DNA of 15,177 bases from Natrinema soli (GCF_028618695.1 NZ_JAQIVI010000255.1:1-15177), one strand, 5' to 3'. Shown: positions 1 to 7,245, counted from the stretch's first letter. Notes: generated from the sequence alone by a model not told the origin. Translations and numbers: made by a program.

Positions 1-349
1 TGGCGGCACCCAGCGCCTCGCCCACGTCGCGGGTGCCGGCGTCGCGAAGGATCTCATCTTCACCGGCCGTGCGGTCGACGCCGAGGAGGCCGCGGCTCTC
101 GGGATCGTCAACCGCGTCTACGAACCGGACGAGTTCGACGACTCCGTCCGCGAGTTGGCGGAAACCATCGCCGCGAACGCACCCCTGGCGCTCCGACTGG
201 CCAAGGAGTCGATCAACCGCGGGCTGGACGACGAAGGGGGGCTCGATTTCGAGCGGATCGCGTGTGCGTTCCTGTTCGGGACGGCGGACCAACGGGAGGG
301 CGCTGAAGCGTTCCTCGAGAAGCGGGAGCCGACCTTCGAGGGGCGTTGA
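1..349 (+). CDS. Enoyl-CoA hydratase/isomerase (crotonase) family protein, 5' truncated
   Basis: The reading frame is open from base 2 to the TGA at 347-349 and gives about 115 C-terminal residues; the start lies outside the window. It opens with GGTQRLAHVAGAG, matching the GGTQRL segment that follows the second catalytic Glu in crotonases. It continues with FTGRAVDAEEAAALGIVNRV, the typical stretch leading into the C-terminal trimerisation helices, and ends with the usual AFLEKREPTFEGR tail. The family catalyses reversible hydration of 2-enoyl-CoA, isomerisation or related reactions at an acyl-CoA thioester in the cytoplasm. The oxyanion hole and catalytic Glu residues are upstream and cannot be checked, so the exact reaction is open. 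It converges on the minus-strand hydrolase at 475, with a 125-bp gap that shows no clear terminator. It is one of two crotonases in the window. Confidence 0.92.
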   Translation, partial: GGTQRLAHVAGAGVAKDLIFTGRAVDAEEAAALGIVNRVYEPDEFDDSVRELAETIAANAPLALRLAKESINRGLDDEGGLDFERIACAFLFGTADQREGAEAFLEKREPTFEGR

Positions 350-474
350 TACCGGAAACGAACGCGCCCTGACGATCCGTGCCAGTTACCCGCGAACCGC
401 CACTGTACGAGGGTTCGAGACGGTAATCCACCTGTTCACTCCCCAGACTTCCGGTAGCGGTCGAACGGAGACGG

Positions 475-1269
475 CTACTGGCGCCCGATGAAATCGTCTA
501 GTAACTCCGTTACTTCGTCGGGACGCTCCATCATCGGATAGTGACCGACGTCGTCGAGAACGATCGGCTCGCAGTCGGGCAGCCGCTCGACCGTCTCGGC
601 GAACATGTCGTCCTGGATGAAATAATCTGTGTCACCGCGAACCAACATGACGGGACACGCCGCTCTGTGAAGGTCGTCGAGAATGTCGAAGTCCGCCCAC
701 GCCTGCAGATCGTTCGTGGCGACTTCCTGTGCGCCCCGATGCTGCCAGGCGAGTTCCGTCCGATACTCCGGTGGACAGTCCGATCCGGTGGAGTCGATCA
801 CAGAGTAGTCGAGAACGTCTTGCCACCCCGGAAGCGCGTGCGGATGCGAAAGGCGGCTGAGCTGTGCGCCGCGGGTCTTCCCTGCGCCCTCCATGGCGAC
901 GGCTGCCGTGAGGTTGGCGGCGTGTTTGACGGCGATGTCGAGCGTCACGTCGCCGCCGATGGAACAGCCGCCGATAGCCGGTTGCTCGAGACCCAGCCGT
1001 TCTCCGAGCGCCCAGACCGCGTCGGCGTGCTGGCCGATACGCACGTGTGGCTCCCACTCGGTTGGGTATGACTTCCCGTGGCCCGGCAGGTCCGGAACGA
1101 CCACGTGATAGCCGCGGTCGGCGAGAGCGGGAGCGACGTACCGCCACTGTCGGCCGTCAGCGCCCGCCGTGTGGACCAGCACGACCGACTGATCGTTCGA
1201 ATCGCCCACTGTCTCGTAGTAGACGCGCGTTCCGTCGATATCGGCGTACCGGCCCGTCAGTTCGGTCAT
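475..1269 (-). CDS. Alpha/beta hydrolase fold protein
   Basis: This 264-residue protein has the usual alpha/beta hydrolase layout: an oxyanion segment VVLVHTAGADG (29-39), the DLPGHGKS loop (60-67), a nucleophile elbow G-C-S-I-G with Ser103, an acid in RGDTDY (Asp213 or Asp215), and His243 in VGHYPMMERPDE. The triad order Ser-Asp-His is intact, so it should be an active cytoplasmic esterase, thioesterase, lactonase or C-C bond hydrolase; the fold does not say which. The segment after VLVH is T-A-G-A rather than the common G-x-P or G-x-G. The ATG at 1269 overlaps the end of the upstream SCP2-like gene by 4 bp (ATGA), and GGAGG lies 7 nt before it at 1277-1281, so the two are translationally coupled and probably act in one process. 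It is the last gene of the minus-strand run. Confidence 0.9.
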   Translation of the reverse strand: MTELTGRYADIDGTRVYYETVGDSNDQSVVLVHTAGADGRQWRYVAPALADRGYHVVVPDLPGHGKSYPTEWEPHVRIGQHADAVWALGERLGLEQPAIGGCSIGGDVTLDIAVKHAANLTAAVAMEGAGKTRGAQLSRLSHPHALPGWQDVLDYSVIDSTGSDCPPEYRTELAWQHRGAQEVATNDLQAWADFDILDDLHRAACPVMLVRGDTDYFIQDDMFAETVERLPDCEPIVLDDVGHYPMMERPDEVTELLDDFIGRQ

Positions 1270-1658
1270 CGTTCCGCCTCCATCCGACTCAGATCGTCGG
1301 GCGTCGTCGCCTGAAGGTGTCGGACGAACAGTTCGATGGCATCACGCAGCCGATTCGCCTCGAGTTTGTTTCCTTTCGTTCGAACGTCCGTCTCGTACAG
1401 CGCCTGCGAGAACGACGTCTCTCCGGCGGCCAGCCGTTGCCACGCCCGCTCGCTCCCGACCAGTCGAAACGTCGCACCGAACTGCGGGACGTACGGTTCC
1501 GTGTCGATGATCTCGCCGCGATACACCTTCAGCCAGACGATATCGTCACCGATTTCCATCGCGACGGAGCCGTCGAAGTATCGAACCGCTCGTTCGAACG
1601 CCTCGTCGTCGTTGACGGCCGCGACGGTCTCCGTTACCCACGATTCGTTCCCGAACAT
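1266..1658 (-). CDS. SCP2 sterol-binding-domain-like small protein
   Basis: This 130-residue cytoplasmic protein resembles a single SCP2-like lipid-binding domain. An N-terminal strand-rich half (VAMEIGDDIVWLKVYRGEI) is followed by FRLVGSERAWQRLAAGETSF, then a stretch with 'KGNKLEANRLRDAIELFVRHL' spacing like the C-terminal helix of SCP2 proteins. There is no signal peptide or membrane segment. SCP2-like domains bind acyl-CoAs or other hydrophobic ligands and often occur beside beta-oxidation genes, which fits this neighbourhood. I assign it by overall pattern, without a diagnostic catalytic motif, so a different small ligand-binding family is possible. The ATG at 1658 lies about 30 nt from the TATA-like box at 1685-1691, with a 9-bp inverted repeat between them. 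It overlaps the hydrolase gene by 4 bp, which implies a two-gene unit under its own regulated promoter. Confidence 0.7.
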   Translation of the reverse strand: MFGNESWVTETVAAVNDDEAFERAVRYFDGSVAMEIGDDIVWLKVYRGEIIDTEPYVPQFGATFRLVGSERAWQRLAAGETSFSQALYETDVRTKGNKLEANRLRDAIELFVRHLQATTPDDLSRMEAER

Positions 1659-1660
1659 CA

Positions 1661-1684
1661 GTGACTACTGAGACGAGTAGTCAC
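1661..1684. repeat. Perfect 9-bp inverted repeat, probable operator
   Basis: GTGACTACT at 1661-1669 and AGTAGTCAC at 1676-1684 are exact reverse complements separated by GAGACG. The element fills the space between the TATA-like box (1685-1691) and the ATG at 1658, where a bound repressor would block the promoter. A role as an mRNA hairpin is possible if transcription starts upstream of it. No regulator gene is in the window. Confidence 0.6.
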
Positions 1685-1691
1685 GTAAAAC
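1685..1691 (-). promoter_or_regulatory. TATA-like box for the SCP2-like/hydrolase pair
   Basis: On the minus strand this reads GTTTTAC, centred about 30 nt before the ATG at 1658. It is the only AT-rich stretch in the 87-bp gap and directly abuts the inverted repeat. The spacing fits a leaderless or short-leader archaeal transcript. Confidence 0.5.
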
Positions 1692-1745
1692 TGCTGTCGA
1701 TCGACCGGCGAGAACGGACTCTCACCGCGGTTGTCGCAGCGTGGC

Positions 1746-2525
1746 TCAGCGAAATTCCTCGAGTCGCTCGGAAACGTCGCCGTCCTCGTACGCCGTTCGC
1801 ATCGCCGCCTGCTCGTCGCGTCGAGCCGTTTCGGCGTCCGGAATCCGCAGCGGTGCCATGTGGGATTTGAGCGATGCGATCGCGTCAGTGCTGGTCGTCG
1901 CCAGCGCTCCAAGCACGTCGTCGAGGGTCTCGTCCAGCGTGTCGGGCGTCGCGACACGGGTCGCGAAACCAGCTTCCAGCGCCGTCCGAGCGTCGATTTC
2001 GGCACCGGTGAACAGCCACTCTCGAGCCCGATGTTCACCGACCGTCCGGGGAAGTAACGTCGCGGCGAATCCCACGATCGGAATCCCCAGATCGGCCTCC
2101 GGCACCGAGAAGATCGCGTCCTCACTCGCGATAACCAAGTCCGCCCCGAGACACGCGAGAAAGCCCGCGCCGATCGCGCGACCGTGAACCCGCGCGACGA
2201 CTGGGAGCGGACACTCGCGCAGTGATAGCACCAGATCTTCGACGCCCCGGGCCAGAGTCGCGGGATCCTCGAGCGCGTCGGGAGCGAGATCAGCTAGGTC
2301 CGCGCCCATCGAGAAGTTCTCACCGGCGGCGGAGACGACGAGGGCGTCCCCGTCGTCCCGTTCGACCGAGTCGATCGACTCGGCGAGCGCCGTAATGGTA
2401 TCCGTCGGCAGTGCGTTGTGTTTCTCCGGCCGTGACAGGCGGACGTCGTAGATCACTGTATCGGGAGCGGCCTCGAGGGATCTGGTGGAGAAATCGATGT
2501 AGTCGTCTGCTGGTGTCTCGACCAT
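1746..2525 (-). CDS. Enoyl-CoA hydratase/isomerase family protein with a single catalytic Glu
   Basis: This 259-residue protein has a full-length crotonase fold: a first oxyanion segment ENFSMGADL (69-77), a second one GRAIGAGFLACLGADL (115-130), and SVPEADLGI (140-148). At the place of the first catalytic Glu of classical enoyl-CoA hydratases (the Glu in GGGCE) it has Leu123. The second Glu is kept as Glu143. A single Glu at that position is known from delta3,delta2-enoyl-CoA isomerases, so isomerase or another crotonase reaction is more likely than plain hydration. The GGTQRL segment present in the crotonase at the left edge is replaced by FAATLLPRT. The ATG at 2525 is 40 bp after livF and has its own TATA-like box (2545-2552), so it may be transcribed both from the importer operon and by itself. 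The protein is cytoplasmic, without a signal peptide. Confidence 0.9.
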   Translation of the reverse strand: MVETPADDYIDFSTRSLEAAPDTVIYDVRLSRPEKHNALPTDTITALAESIDSVERDDGDALVVSAAGENFSMGADLADLAPDALEDPATLARGVEDLVLSLRECPLPVVARVHGRAIGAGFLACLGADLVIASEDAIFSVPEADLGIPIVGFAATLLPRTVGEHRAREWLFTGAEIDARTALEAGFATRVATPDTLDETLDDVLGALATTSTDAIASLKSHMAPLRIPDAETARRDEQAAMRTAYEDGDVSERLEEFR

Positions 2526-2544
2526 ACTACCTGATCGAAATCGG

Positions 2545-2552
2545 AATAAAAA
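2545..2552 (-). promoter_or_regulatory. TATA-like box for the crotonase gene, also a T-run after livF
   Basis: The minus strand reads TTTTTATT, centred about 24 nt before the crotonase ATG at 2525. It can serve as the TATA box of a leaderless transcript. T-runs also end transcription in archaea, so it may stop part of the livF message. The 11-mer TTTATTCCGAT that starts here recurs at the LLM oxidoreductase promoter. Confidence 0.55.
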
Positions 2553-2576
2553 GTCGTTACGGCGATCAGTCGATCG
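2548..2576 (-). terminator. Possible weak terminator at the end of livF
   Basis: On the minus strand, CGATC-GACT-GATCG (2563-2576) forms a short hairpin that covers the livF stop codon, followed about 10 nt later by TTTTT (2548-2552). The stem is only 5 bp, so partial termination at most is inferred. Confidence 0.3.
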
Positions 2577-3276
2577 TCTGCTGGAGGATGCGGTCGTATT
2601 CGTCCTCGAACTCGCCGCGGCTACCGAGATACTGCAGGGTGTTCTTCCGCATGAGGTACAGCTCGTCGGCGACCTCCTTCGAGAGCTGGATCTTCTCGTC
2701 GACGAGCAACACCGTCACGCCTTCGTTGCTGATCTCTTCGATCGTGTCCCGGACGTCCTCGATGATCTTCGGCGCGAGGCCGAGCGTCGGTTCGTCCAGC
2801 ATGATGAGGTCCGGATCGACGACCAGCCCCTGTGCGATGGCGAGCATCTGCTGTTGGCCCCCGCTCATCGTTCCGGCCTGCTGGCCGCGTCGCTCGTCGA
2901 GGATGGGAAACAGGTCGAACACCTCCTCGAGCGGGTCGGGACCGGAGTTCTCGGCCGGGACCAGCGCCGTCCGGAGGTTGTCGAGGACGGTCATCTCCGG
3001 GAAGATCGTGTGGCGTTCCGGGACGTACGTCAACCCCCGCTCGATGAGTTCGTGTGGTTTGCGGCCGACTGCGTCCTCGTCCTTGAAGCGTATCGACCCG
3101 GAATCCGGTGCCTTGGCACCGACGATCGTCTTCAGCAGCGTCGTCTTTCCGGCACCGTTAGCGCCGACGACCGAGACCACGCCGCCTTCACCGACGGTCA
3201 TGTTCACGTCCCGGAGCACGGTCATGTCCCCGTAGGATACGGTCAGATCGGATACCTCGAGGATGTCGCCGTTCAT
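2566..3276 (-). CDS. livF: Branched-chain amino acid-type ABC transporter, ATP-binding protein LivF
   Basis: This 236-residue ABC ATPase has Walker A GANGAGKT (38-45), signature MSGGQ (137-141), Walker B LIMLDE (157-162) and the TLGLAPK stretch after Walker B that marks LivF. The normal LivF length is 230-240. After Walker B it carries LLVDEKIQ where LivF usually has LLVEQN. As one of two ATPases of a Liv/HAAT importer it would sit on the cytoplasmic face of the membrane and drive uptake. The ATG at 3276 overlaps livG by 4 bp and is preceded by GGAGATG 5 nt upstream (3282-3288), so it is translationally coupled. The family takes up branched-chain amino acids, urea, short-chain amides or aromatic acids; the surrounding acyl-CoA genes favour an organic acid here, which is inference. 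Confidence 0.95.
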   Translation of the reverse strand: MNGDILEVSDLTVSYGDMTVLRDVNMTVGEGGVVSVVGANGAGKTTLLKTIVGAKAPDSGSIRFKDEDAVGRKPHELIERGLTYVPERHTIFPEMTVLDNLRTALVPAENSGPDPLEEVFDLFPILDERRGQQAGTMSGGQQQMLAIAQGLVVDPDLIMLDEPTLGLAPKIIEDVRDTIEEISNEGVTVLLVDEKIQLSKEVADELYLMRKNTLQYLGSRGEFEDEYDRILQQTID

Positions 3277-3956
3277 AGCGCCATCTCCCCCAGATACTCC
3301 TGCTGAATGCGGTCGTCGTTCTTGATCGCTTCTGGCGTCCCCTGCCCGAGGACGCTCCCCTGGGAGAGAACGATCACGCGGTCGGCGAGGTCGAACGCCG
3401 TTTCGATGTCGTGTTCGATGAGCATGAGCGTCTTCTCCCTGGCGAGCGTGTTCAGGTACTCTATCATCGCGGGCTTCTCGGCCGGATTCAGGCCCGAAAA
3501 CACCTCGTCGAGGAGGAGCAACTGGCCGTCGGCGGCCAGCGAGAGCGCGACCCGCTTGCGTTCGAACAGTGTCAGCGATTCACCGCGTTTATGCCGGATA
3601 TCCATGAGATCGAGGAGGTCCATCAACTCTCGTGGCTCCGTCTGGAACGCGCCGAGGCTGATGTTCTCGGCGACGGTGAGTTCGTCGAAGACGTCCACCT
3701 CCTGGAACGTCCGACGGACTCCCATCCGCGCGACCTCGTAGTCACGCTTCCGTGTGATATTCTCACCGTCGAAGACGACGGTCCCGCTGTCCGGCATGTG
3801 GTAGCCGGTAATGCAGTTGAAGAGCGTCGTCTTGCCGGCACCGTTCGGTCCGATGATGACGTTGGTCTCACCTCGCTCGACGTCCAGCGTGACGCCGTCG
3901 AGCGCGACGATACCGCCGAACGTCCGCCGAAGATCGTTCACTTCCAGAAGGCCCAT
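3273..3956 (-). CDS. livG: Branched-chain amino acid-type ABC transporter, ATP-binding protein LivG (short, variant signature)
   Basis: This 227-residue ABC ATPase has Walker A GPNGAGKT (36-43), Q-loop Gln85 in RRTFQEV, Walker B LLLLDE (146-151), D-loop SGLNPAE (154-160) and H-loop His182 in LIEHDIE, all intact. The ABC signature is LTLFE (128-132) instead of LSxGQ, followed by RKRVALSLA. A group of Liv-type ATPases with LTL-x-x-RKR at this place exists as far as I recall, so activity is likely. It is about 20-25 residues shorter than usual LivG, and the loss lies in the helical domain between the Q-loop and the signature. GGAGGTG at 3964-3970, 7 nt before the ATG, fixes the start even though the gene then overlaps livM by 19 bp. 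It pairs with LivF. Confidence 0.93.
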   Translation of the reverse strand: MGLLEVNDLRRTFGGIVALDGVTLDVERGETNVIIGPNGAGKTTLFNCITGYHMPDSGTVVFDGENITRKRDYEVARMGVRRTFQEVDVFDELTVAENISLGAFQTEPRELMDLLDLMDIRHKRGESLTLFERKRVALSLAADGQLLLLDEVFSGLNPAEKPAMIEYLNTLAREKTLMLIEHDIETAFDLADRVIVLSQGSVLGQGTPEAIKNDDRIQQEYLGEMAL

Positions 3957-4978
3957 GCACTGACACCTCCGTTGGAATCGAGGAAGTCGAAGCGGTCGGA
4001 GACCCCGCCGACGAGTCCGCGCGGTAGGAACAGGATGACCAGGATGAGCGTCGCACCGACGAAATACGGACGGAAGTCACCGAGTCCGGCCGAGCGGACG
4101 GCCTCGGGCAGGCCGACCATCAGTACGGCGCCGACGATTGGGCCGTAGACGGTCCGAAGTCCGCCGACGACTGCGATGACCAGCAGGAACACCGTCTGGT
4201 CGAGCACGAACGAGCCCGGCGTGATGAGCGCGTTCACGTGTGCGTACAGCGCGCCGCCGACGCCGAGGATAAACGCGCCGAGGACGACGGACACCAGCTT
4301 GTACTTCGACGGGTTGTACCCGATCGATCTGAGTAATTCCTCGTTCTCGCTGGTCGCGATGGCGAGCGTCCCGAACAGCGACCGGTCGAACGCGGCGACG
4401 AGAAACACGACCAAGACGAGGACGGCGAGCAGGAACACGTACTGCTCGACTTGACTCGCGAACGTGAGCGGACCGATCGAGGGCTGGGGAATACCGATGA
4501 CGCCGGTCGGCCCGACGCGTTCCCAGTTTGTGAACGCGTAGTAGACGATCTGTTCGAATGCCAGCGTCGCGATGACGATCTCGAACGCCGATCCGATGAC
4601 GATGACCGACGCGGCGACGGCCGTGCCGACGACCGCGGCGACCGCGCCGGCGATCAGCAGCGTGGCAATGAACGGGAGTTCGTGCTGCATCGTCAGCAAT
4701 GCGGAGGTGACTCCGCCGGTGATCGCCAGCGCGGCCGGACAGAACACGAGCAGGTTCGGCCACCCGAGCATCATGTTGTACCCGGAGGCCATTACGCTAA
4801 ACAGGAGAATTAGCAGCGCGACGTAGCCGATGTAGCTCGACGAGACGACGAGCGGAATCGCCAGGAGGCCAGCGACGAGAACGATCACCGCCGGACGGAT
4901 CACGTCGGCCCACGCGACGCTGCGCACGTCGGTGGCGACTTCGTCTTCCGGGATGGCGGTGGCTTCCGGATTACTCAT
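3938..4978 (-). CDS. livM: Branched-chain amino acid-type ABC transporter permease LivM
   Basis: This is a 346-residue polytopic membrane protein with roughly 8-10 hydrophobic segments between residues 27 and 325 and a polar, acidic N-terminal tail of about 25 residues in the cytoplasm. Family marks are ATLAFEQIVYYAF (after residue 135), the ENEELLRSIGYNPSKYKL loop that couples to the ATPases, LGVGGALYAHV, and VVGGLRTVYGPIVGA near the C-terminus. Where LivM usually has a SLGxAAFFGIGAY segment this protein has LLVFCPAALAITGG, a divergence that could change substrate choice. It forms the transmembrane channel with LivH. The ATG at 4978 overlaps livH by 4 bp and has GAGGTG 7 nt upstream (4986-4991). 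Confidence 0.94.
   Translation of the reverse strand: MSNPEATAIPEDEVATDVRSVAWADVIRPAVIVLVAGLLAIPLVVSSSYIGYVALLILLFSVMASGYNMMLGWPNLLVFCPAALAITGGVTSALLTMQHELPFIATLLIAGAVAAVVGTAVAASVIVIGSAFEIVIATLAFEQIVYYAFTNWERVGPTGVIGIPQPSIGPLTFASQVEQYVFLLAVLVLVVFLVAAFDRSLFGTLAIATSENEELLRSIGYNPSKYKLVSVVLGAFILGVGGALYAHVNALITPGSFVLDQTVFLLVIAVVGGLRTVYGPIVGAVLMVGLPEAVRSAGLGDFRPYFVGATLILVILFLPRGLVGGVSDRFDFLDSNGGVSAWAFWK
3964..3970 (-). promoter_or_regulatory. Strong Shine-Dalgarno site of livG
   Basis: The minus strand reads GGAGGTG followed by a 7-nt spacer to the ATG at 3956. It lies within the livM coding sequence and decides the livG start despite the 19-bp gene overlap. Confidence 0.7.
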
Positions 4979-5910
4979 CCGCCGACACCTCGCTGCACGA
5001 GTGCCTGGAAACGGTTGCGGACCCCCTTCGCGAGCGACTCCTCACCCTCGTTCAGGATGAGAGCCTTCAACAGGAAAAAGGCGATGAGTACGGCGAACTC
5101 CGAGGCGTAAATGTGGTACGACGAGAAGTACAAGACTGCGAACGCCTCGTAGATGCCAAGCGCGTAGCCGGCGACCATGGCGCCCATCACGCGACCGATG
5201 CCGCCCAGAATGACGATGATGAACGCCTTGATCAGTAGCGAGAACCCCATCGTCGGCTCCAGGGAATACATCGCCGCGTTGAGTACGCCGGCGACTGCGG
5301 CCATCGAACTCCCGAGGGCAAACGCGACGAGAAACACGCGATTCACGTCGATACCGCGAACGACGGCCAGCTCTCGATTCTGGACGATCGCCCGTAGCCC
5401 GAGACCGATCTCGGTGGAGTTGATGAGCCAGTAGAGGAACGCGAAGTTCGCGATGGCGAACACGAACACGAGGATCTCCAGGTAGTTGGTCGTCACCGAA
5501 AGCGCCGAAACCGAACGGTCCTGAAGGCCTGCGACCGAGATGTACTTCGGCGAGTGCCCCCAGATCTGCGCGTAGAGACGCTCGAGGATGGAGGCGAGGC
5601 CGATCGTGACGAGGATGACGCCGAAGACGTACTCGGACTCCTTGCGGTCGTACAGCGGTGCGAGCAACACCTTCTCGATGACGGCACCGAGCAGTGCGAT
5701 GACGACGATGGTGCCGAGAAGGCCGACCGGCCAGGGCAGCCCGGTGAGGTTGACGAGCTGGTAGAATACGTACGCGCCGCCGGCGAACAGGGCGGCGTGA
5801 GCCATGTTCGGGATGTCCATCACTCCGAAGATGATGGTGAAACTCGCCGCGAAGACGGCGAAGATACTTCCCTGAACGAGGCCGTTGACGAGGGATTCGA
5901 GTAACACCAT
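4975..5910 (-). CDS. livH: Branched-chain amino acid-type ABC transporter permease LivH
   Basis: This is a 311-residue polytopic membrane permease of normal LivH length. It has the N-terminal LVNGLVQGSIFAVFAASFTIIFG segment, NMAHAALFAGGAYV (the LivH counterpart of NxAHGxLxMxGAY), the coupling loop LGLRAIVQNRELAVVRGIDV, and KAFIIVILGGIGRVMGAMVAGY near the C-terminus, where LivH proteins have GGxGsxxGaxxGG. The last about 25 residues are charged and cytoplasmic. It forms the channel with LivM. The ATG at 5910 follows the stop codon of the binding-protein gene by 10 bp; the short gap holds only a weak AGAGAT purine stretch, so translation probably depends on the upstream gene. The order binding protein-H-M-G-F is the common Liv operon order. 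Confidence 0.95.
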   Translation of the reverse strand: MVLLESLVNGLVQGSIFAVFAASFTIIFGVMDIPNMAHAALFAGGAYVFYQLVNLTGLPWPVGLLGTIVVIALLGAVIEKVLLAPLYDRKESEYVFGVILVTIGLASILERLYAQIWGHSPKYISVAGLQDRSVSALSVTTNYLEILVFVFAIANFAFLYWLINSTEIGLGLRAIVQNRELAVVRGIDVNRVFLVAFALGSSMAAVAGVLNAAMYSLEPTMGFSLLIKAFIIVILGGIGRVMGAMVAGYALGIYEAFAVLYFSSYHIYASEFAVLIAFFLLKALILNEGEESLAKGVRNRFQALVQRGVGG

Positions 5911-5920
5911 TTATCTCTGT

Positions 5921-7162
5921 TTAGAGGTCTACTTCCGGGGGAATGCTCGTGATCGCCGGGAGCTGGCCGCTCCATTCGACCGTGTCGACGATCGCCTCGT
6001 CGTCGTCGGTTCCGAACTTGATGTAGGCAGCCGGAATCGCCGGCTGTCCCTTATCGTTGATGGTGGCATTCCCGAGAATCGTCGTGAATTCGTTGTCGAC
6101 GAGCGCCTCGCGCAGATCCGACCCGTCGGTCGAGCCGGCTTCCTCTATCGCGTACTGGGCCGCCTGTGCGTCCGCGTAGACGTTGTACGCCGTCGGATGG
6201 TCCGGCGTGTCCATCTCCTGATACTCCTCGAACTGCGACAGCGCCTCGTCGGAAATCGTGCTTCGAATTTCCTCGTTGTCGGCGTAAGAGAGTCGCGTGT
6301 AGACGCCGAGTGCGTGGACGTTCTCCATGGCGTTTCCGACTTCCCCGAGGTCGTTGTAGTCGGCGCCGCCCAGTCCCGTCAGGATCGGCATATCGTCGTT
6401 GAGTCCCTCGCGATTCTGCTGCAGAATGAACCGCTGCATCGCGCTTGCCCAGGTCTGAACGTACAGCGCGTCGACGCCGGAATTCCGTGCGCTCGTGATG
6501 AACGACGAGAAGTCCTGTTGGTCGAACGAGAACCGACCGAGGTTCTCGTAGCTTCCCGGGTTGCCGTCCGTCTCGAACCACCACTCCATCAGGTCCAGCG
6601 TGTCGTCCCCCCAGTCGCCCTCTTCTGCGATGACGCCGACGGTGTCGATATCATCGCTTTCACTGACCAGTTGTAATGCGGGGTACGCGTCCATCACCGT
6701 CGACACCGTCAGCCGGAGCATGTACGTTCCGTCCTCGTTGACCTGCGGCGTGAAACCGTGAGTGAACGTCGGTATCTGGTTGCTGTTGATGGTCGGATTG
6801 ATGGCGATCGCGCCGTTCGAGCGCCACGACGAGAGGATCATCGAAACGTTGTCGACCGTTGCGAGGCGCTGTGCCGCCGACTGGGCCTGATCGTTCGACG
6901 ACTCGTCGTCGTACTCGACGATCTCTACTTCGCGAGTCGAATCGCCGACCTCCAGCCCGCCGTTTTCGTTAACGCGGTCGACCCACGCTCCCTGGGTTTC
7001 GGTCGCGAGTTCGCCGTAGGCCGCGGCCGACCCGGACAACGGGTTGATTGCGCCCAACTGGATGGCGTCGCTGTCGCCACCGAGACAGCCCGCCAATCCG
7101 ATAATCCCACCGGCAGTTACACCACTTTTGACGAGAAATGACCGTCTGTTCCCTCTGTTCAT
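5921..7162 (-). CDS. Branched-chain amino acid-type substrate-binding lipoprotein of the ABC importer
   Basis: This 413-residue secreted lipoprotein belongs to the periplasmic-binding-protein type 1 (LivJ/LivK-like) group. The N-terminus NRRSFLVKSG carries twin arginines (Arg6, Arg7), a hydrophobic stretch and the lipobox LAGC with Cys26. This points to Tat export and lipid anchoring on the outer face of the cell membrane, as is usual for haloarchaea. The mature domain starts with IQLGAINPLSGSAAAYG, the family opening, and contains VSMILSSWRSNGAIAI, GVIAEEGDWGDDTL and TAYNVYADAQAAQYAIEEA. The protein is very acidic. I chose the ATG at 7162: the TTG three codons earlier would add only Met-Tyr-Ile, and the TATA-like box at 7189-7200 suits a near-leaderless message from 7162. 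It is the first gene of the importer operon. The ligand cannot be read from the sequence. Confidence 0.93.
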   Translation of the reverse strand: MNRGNRRSFLVKSGVTAGGIIGLAGCLGGDSDAIQLGAINPLSGSAAAYGELATETQGAWVDRVNENGGLEVGDSTREVEIVEYDDESSNDQAQSAAQRLATVDNVSMILSSWRSNGAIAINPTINSNQIPTFTHGFTPQVNEDGTYMLRLTVSTVMDAYPALQLVSESDDIDTVGVIAEEGDWGDDTLDLMEWWFETDGNPGSYENLGRFSFDQQDFSSFITSARNSGVDALYVQTWASAMQRFILQQNREGLNDDMPILTGLGGADYNDLGEVGNAMENVHALGVYTRLSYADNEEIRSTISDEALSQFEEYQEMDTPDHPTAYNVYADAQAAQYAIEEAGSTDGSDLREALVDNEFTTILGNATINDKGQPAIPAAYIKFGTDDDEAIVDTVEWSGQLPAITSIPPEVDL

Positions 7163-7188
7163 GATATACAATCACACCCACTATCTTC

Positions 7189-7200
7189 ATATAAGTTAAA
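7189..7200 (-). promoter_or_regulatory. TATA-like promoter of the importer operon
   Basis: The minus strand reads TTTAACTTATAT, centred about 33 nt before the ATG at 7162. It is the most AT-rich stretch nearby. Transcription would begin just before the ATG. Between box and start lies TAGTGGGTGT (7174-7183), a 10-mer also found in the promoter of the ligase gene that starts at 10506. Confidence 0.65.
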
Positions 7201-7214
7201 TCTTTGGTTGGTCT

Positions 7215-7235
7215 CCGGTTCAGTTACGGAACCGG
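7215..7235. repeat. 7-bp inverted repeat between ligase gene and importer promoter
   Basis: CCGGTTC (7215-7221) and GAACCGG (7229-7235) are exact reverse complements with a 7-nt spacer. The element lies 10 bp past the stop codon of the upstream ligase gene and about 15 bp before the importer TATA-like box. It could be an activator site or the stem of a terminator; no T-run follows directly. Confidence 0.4.
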
Positions 7236-7245
7236 TGAACGATCC

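Noticed and set aside
2411..3235. Plus-strand open frame opposite livF and the crotonase start
   Set aside because: Its translation is Ser/Arg-rich with no domain, as expected for a shadow of acidic minus-strand genes.
5885..6676. Plus-strand open frame opposite the binding-protein gene
   Set aside because: It is Arg/Val-rich and antisense to a protein with a complete signal peptide and PBP1 fold marks.
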